A DNA stretch of 35,647 nucleotides from Bacteroidales bacterium (lineage in GTDB: Bacteria; Bacteroidota; Bacteroidia; Bacteroidales; UBA932): NCBI GenBank assembly GCA_015060325.1, contig SUYQ01000027.1, positions 1 to 35,647 on the forward strand, written 5' to 3'. Under the pieces are notes generated by a model that worked only from the letters and a program-made list of their open reading frames with translations, was not told the DNA's origin and ran no database searches. The position numbers and the translations under genes are program-made. The stretch's first letter is position 1, and each line of letters begins with the position of its first letter. Positions 32,875 through 35,647 of the stretch are shown in pieces.

Positions 32875-35115
32875 ATGAAAATGAATAATTTACTGAAACT
32901 AACCATTACAGCTGCTGCTCTGATGTTTTCCCTCACTGCATTTGCACAGCAGAGTGAAGAAGAAAGAGTAGAAGCGTTGCTTCAGCAGATGACCCTGCAG
33001 GAGAAGATCGGTCAGCTCAATCAGCTTTCTGTGGGAGGATTCGATCCTAATGCTGCCGGCATGATGCGCGCCGGCATGGTAGGATCCATTCTCAATGAAT
33101 GTAATCCTAAGGTTCTCAACCGCTATCAGAAAGCTGCGGTAGAGGAGTCCCGTCTGGGAATCCCGCTCATCATTTCCCGTGACGTGATCCACGGTTTCAA
33201 GACCATGTTCCCGATTCCTCTCGGACTTGCAGCAACATTTGACCCTGAGCTTGTAGAACAGGGGGCACGTGTTGCGGCGGTAGAGGCTACGGCCAGCGGT
33301 ATCCGCTGGACCTTCTCGCCGATGCTTGACATCGCACGCGACCCCCGTTGGGGCCGCATCGCAGAGGGTAGCGGAGAGGATACATACCTTGATGCGCAGA
33401 TGGGTGTTGCAATGGTGAAAGGTTATCAGGGAGAGAGCATCGACAATACCAGCATGGCAGCATGCGTGAAACATTTCGTGGCATATGGAGCTGCGGAAGG
33501 CGGTCGTGACTACAACTCTACCGGCGTTTCGGAGCGAACCCTCAGGAATGTATATCTGCCTCCGTTCGAAGCATGTGTGAAGGCCGGAGCCATGACCCTC
33601 ATGACTTCGTTCAACGACAATGACGGCATTCCTTCTACAGGAAACGGTTTCCTTGTGAACGACGTTCTCCGCGGAGAATGGGGCTTTGACGGATTCGTCG
33701 TGAGCGACTGGGCATCGATCTACGAGATGGTGAATCACGGCTTTGCTGAGGATAACAAGCGCGCAGGCGAGCTTGCATTCAATGCCGGAGTTGATATGGA
33801 CATGATGTCGTATTCATATATCAGCCATATGGAAGAGCTCATCAATGAGGGTAAGGTTTCGATGGAAACTCTCGACAATGCGGTCCGTAACATCTTGAGA
33901 ATCAAGGTCCGCCTCGGTCTCTTCGAGAATCCGTATATTGATGAATCAAAGGTCGAGTCTACCTTCTATTCAGCTGAGGCACTTGAGGCTGCACGCAAGT
34001 CAGCAGTTGAAAGCGCAGTGCTCCTTACAAACAACGGAGTCCTTCCATTGAATAAGTCTAAGGTAAAGACAGTTCTCGTTACCGGTCCTATGGCTGACGC
34101 TCCGCACGATCAGCTCGGAACATGGACATTTGACGGAGATCCTGCTCATACTGTTACGCCGCTAAAGGCTATCCGCGACCTTTATGGCAAGGATGTGAAG
34201 GTGATCTATGAGCCAGGCCTCACATTCACACGTGAGTTCAATGAGAACGGCATCGCCAAGGCCGTGAAGGCTGCGAAGAAGGCAGATGTGATCCTTGCAT
34301 TCATGGGCGAGGAGGCGATCATGTCAGGTGAGGCTCATTGTCTTACAGACATCACTCTTAAAGGTGACCAGAGGAAGATGATCGAGGCACTCCATGCTAC
34401 AGGAAAGCCGGTCGTAGTCAATATCATGGCTGGCCGTCCGCTCGAACTTGATTTCGAGATCGCGCATTCCGATGCAATCCTCTATTCGTTCCATCCGGGA
34501 ACAATGGGTGGTCCGGCAATCACTCAGCTCATCTTCGGTGATGAGACTCCAAGCGGAAAGACTCCGATCACCTTCCCTAAGAATGTAGGTCAGATTCCTA
34601 TATATTATAACCACAACATGACAGGCCGTCCATACAACGGAACTGAAACAATGCTCTATGACATTCCTCTTCGTGCTGGTCAGACATCACTCGGAAACAC
34701 AAGCTATTGGCTTGATACCACTTTCGAGCCTGAGTTCCCGTTCGGTTATGGTCTGACATATACTACGTTTGAGTATTCGGAGCCGTCAATCGAAATGACT
34801 GAATATGGAGCTGGTGACGTGATCCATGCTTGCGTCACATTGAAGAATACAGGAAAGAGCGAGGCGACTGAAGTAGTACAGCTCTATGTCCGCGACATGG
34901 TGGGCTCAGTAACCCGTCCTGTAAAGGAACTCAAGGGATTCCAGAGAGTTACCGTTGCTCCAGGAGAAAGCGTTACAGTAAGATTTGAACTTCCGGTCCA
35001 GGATCTTGCATTCTATGGAATAGACATGGTCAAGAAGGTAGAGCCTGGTAAGTTCCGGCTCTGGATCGCCGGCGACAGCGCTTCCGGCAAACCGGTAGAG
35101 TTTGAAGTGAAATAG
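32875..35115 (+). CDS. bglX: GH3 beta-glucosidase, BglX-like
   Basis: A 746-residue family 3 glycoside hydrolase that removes terminal beta-linked glucose or related sugars. A Sec signal peptide ends at AFA-QQ (about residue 24), so the enzyme is periplasmic or exported. The N-terminal TIM barrel has KHFVAYGAAEGGRDYN and the nucleophile Asp278 in GFVVSDWAS. The second sandwich domain carries GEEAIMSGEA with the acid/base region, and a fibronectin III-like domain closes the protein (about 640-746). It stands alone, away from the GH5/GH13/GH53 cluster. Alternative start two codons downstream. Confidence 0.94.
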   Translation: MKMNNLLKLTITAAALMFSLTAFAQQSEEERVEALLQQMTLQEKIGQLNQLSVGGFDPNAAGMMRAGMVGSILNECNPKVLNRYQKAAVEESRLGIPLIISRDVIHGFKTMFPIPLGLAATFDPELVEQGARVAAVEATASGIRWTFSPMLDIARDPRWGRIAEGSGEDTYLDAQMGVAMVKGYQGESIDNTSMAACVKHFVAYGAAEGGRDYNSTGVSERTLRNVYLPPFEACVKAGAMTLMTSFNDNDGIPSTGNGFLVNDVLRGEWGFDGFVVSDWASIYEMVNHGFAEDNKRAGELAFNAGVDMDMMSYSYISHMEELINEGKVSMETLDNAVRNILRIKVRLGLFENPYIDESKVESTFYSAEALEAARKSAVESAVLLTNNGVLPLNKSKVKTVLVTGPMADAPHDQLGTWTFDGDPAHTVTPLKAIRDLYGKDVKVIYEPGLTFTREFNENGIAKAVKAAKKADVILAFMGEEAIMSGEAHCLTDITLKGDQRKMIEALHATGKPVVVNIMAGRPLELDFEIAHSDAILYSFHPGTMGGPAITQLIFGDETPSGKTPITFPKNVGQIPIYYNHNMTGRPYNGTETMLYDIPLRAGQTSLGNTSYWLDTTFEPEFPFGYGLTYTTFEYSEPSIEMTEYGAGDVIHACVTLKNTGKSEATEVVQLYVRDMVGSVTRPVKELKGFQRVTVAPGESVTVRFELPVQDLAFYGIDMVKKVEPGKFRLWIAGDSASGKPVEFEVK

Positions 35116-35137
35116 ATTGCAGGGGAGAGCTGAAACC

Positions 35138-35174
35138 AAAAAAGGAAGATGGTGATTTTGCCATCTTCCTTTTT
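35138..35174. terminator. Bidirectional terminator between GH3 and the small lipoprotein
   Basis: A perfect 14-bp stem, AAAAAGGAAGATGG (35139-35152) with CCATCTTCCTTTTT (35161-35174), loop TGATTTTG. A and T runs at both ends serve the two convergent genes. Confidence 0.88.
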
Positions 35175-35189
35175 CATATGGATAATACT

Positions 35190-35492
35190 TTAGAAATCCT
35201 CTCCAAACTCCTCAAGCCAATTCGTCATAGCGATCGCAGCCTTCATCTGATCTTCCTCGGAAAGGCTTTCCATCCATTTTTCAACTTCTTCATCAATCTT
35301 TGCCTGCTCAGCCTCAGTTTCAGCATTTGCGTATGCCTCGCAGAATGCTACTGCCTGATCCTCTACTGAAAGGGTTTGCTTTGTCTGCTCTGTTGCTGGC
35401 TTGTCATCTTTCTTCTTGTCGTCCTTCTTTGAATTTCCGCCGCAAGCAACAAGAAGTGATACTGCAGCGATCATAATCATAATCTTTTTCAT
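35190..35492 (-). CDS. Small acidic lipoprotein
   Basis: A 100-residue lipoprotein of unknown function. The signal MKKIMIMIAAVSLLVAC has its lipobox Cys at 17, followed by a Lys/Asp linker (NSKKDDKKKDDKPATEQ) and a helical, Glu-rich domain (about 40-100, with EEVEKWMESLSEEDQ). Similar short lipoproteins with a charged linker are frequent in Bacteroidales. It has its own promoter and a shared terminator with the GH3 gene. No motif points to a role. Confidence 0.75.
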   Translation of the reverse strand: MKKIMIMIAAVSLLVACGGNSKKDDKKKDDKPATEQTKQTLSVEDQAVAFCEAYANAETEAEQAKIDEEVEKWMESLSEEDQMKAAIAMTNWLEEFGEDF

Positions 35493-35514
35493 GTCTATTG
35501 GTTTTAAGGATTAA

Positions 35515-35646
35515 TTAATGAAACAAACTTACATAAAAACTTTCGTTTTTACGCCCGTTAGAATAAAAATCAAGCCCAGATACTATCTTTAAAGGCCAAA
35601 AGCGGTCATGACTTCTCAGCCAGCCGCACCTCCTAAGTGTAACGAG
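35515..35646 (-). other. Open frame running in from the right edge, unassigned
   Basis: On the minus strand a frame is open from the window edge to a TAA at 35515-35517 (43 codons), with TLRRCGWLRSHDRFWPLK and SGLDFYSNGRKNES. I do not recognise it as part of a known protein. It could be the end of a repeat or mobile-element gene (the left edge ends in an intron), a structured RNA, or chance. The -7 box of the small lipoprotein lies inside its last codons, which argues against it being an ordinary gene. Confidence 0.3.
35524..35531 (-). promoter_or_regulatory. -7 box of the small lipoprotein gene
   Basis: On the minus strand TAAGTTTG is an exact TAnnTTTG match, 31 nt upstream of the lipoprotein start, giving a leader of about 25 nt. 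Confidence 0.5.
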
Positions 35647-35647
35647 G

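Noticed and set aside
35515..35647. Right edge as the 3' half of a group II intron
   Set aside because: No domain V pattern (AGC...GAAA...CGUUC-type stem) is visible on either strand.

Overview
The window reads as chromosomal DNA of an anaerobic, gut-type Bacteroidales bacterium; I cannot fix the genus. Evidence: promoters of the Bacteroidetes type (TTTG, about 19 nt, TAnnTTTG), A-rich leaders without a strong Shine-Dalgarno, many small lipoproteins, class III (glycyl-radical) ribonucleotide reductase with its activase, rubrerythrin, an extracytoplasmic choloylglycine hydrolase/penicillin acylase-type enzyme (common in gut Bacteroidales), five glycoside hydrolases, and the surE-lpxB and DUF349-yidC gene orders. 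No rRNA, tRNA or CRISPR array is recognisable.

Layout. 1-158: the 5' end of a group IIC intron (minus strand) directly behind the terminator hairpin of the first gene. 184-5670: a carbohydrate cluster (GH5 and GH13 lipoproteins on minus; a YfcC/DcuC-type transporter and a GH53 galactanase lipoprotein on plus) without any SusC/SusD pair. 5673-8904 (minus): a hypothetical with a weak PD-(D/E)XK-like motif, the choloylglycine hydrolase-family enzyme, and a PlsC-type acyltransferase. 9055-15289 (plus): pta, nrdD-nrdG, nagB and a cytoplasmic GH13. 15517-16194: trmD (minus). 16311-25410 (plus): DUF349 protein, yidC, yggS, a PepD-type dipeptidase, rpe, and a large propeller-like membrane lipoprotein. 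25567-26716: an accessory patch with a secreted octapeptide-repeat protein and two or three very small membrane proteins. 26871-28999 (minus): lpxB and surE. 29142-32644 (plus): gapA, an NhaC-type antiporter, rubrerythrin. 32875-35492: a GH3 glucosidase and, convergent to it, a small lipoprotein. The right edge carries an unexplained open frame.

How the genes fit together. The glycosidases would release hexoses and galacto-oligosaccharides; gapA, rpe and pta cover lower glycolysis, the pentose phosphate pathway and acetate formation; nagB feeds amino sugars into glycolysis; NrdDG and rubrerythrin match an anaerobic life with oxidative-stress defence.

Most unusual structure: (i) an in-frame, palindrome-rich insertion of about 180 nt inside lpxB; (ii) two related elements of about 110 bp with long perfect hairpins, 25 kb apart; (iii) 2.4 tandem copies of a 141-bp unit in the rubrerythrin leader, each full copy with a hairpin and a 14-codon micro-ORF; (iv) a perfectly phased octapeptide-repeat secreted protein beside tiny membrane proteins; (v) the C-terminal stump of a LuxR-type regulator hidden downstream of rubrerythrin; (vi) the group IIC intron/terminator junction.
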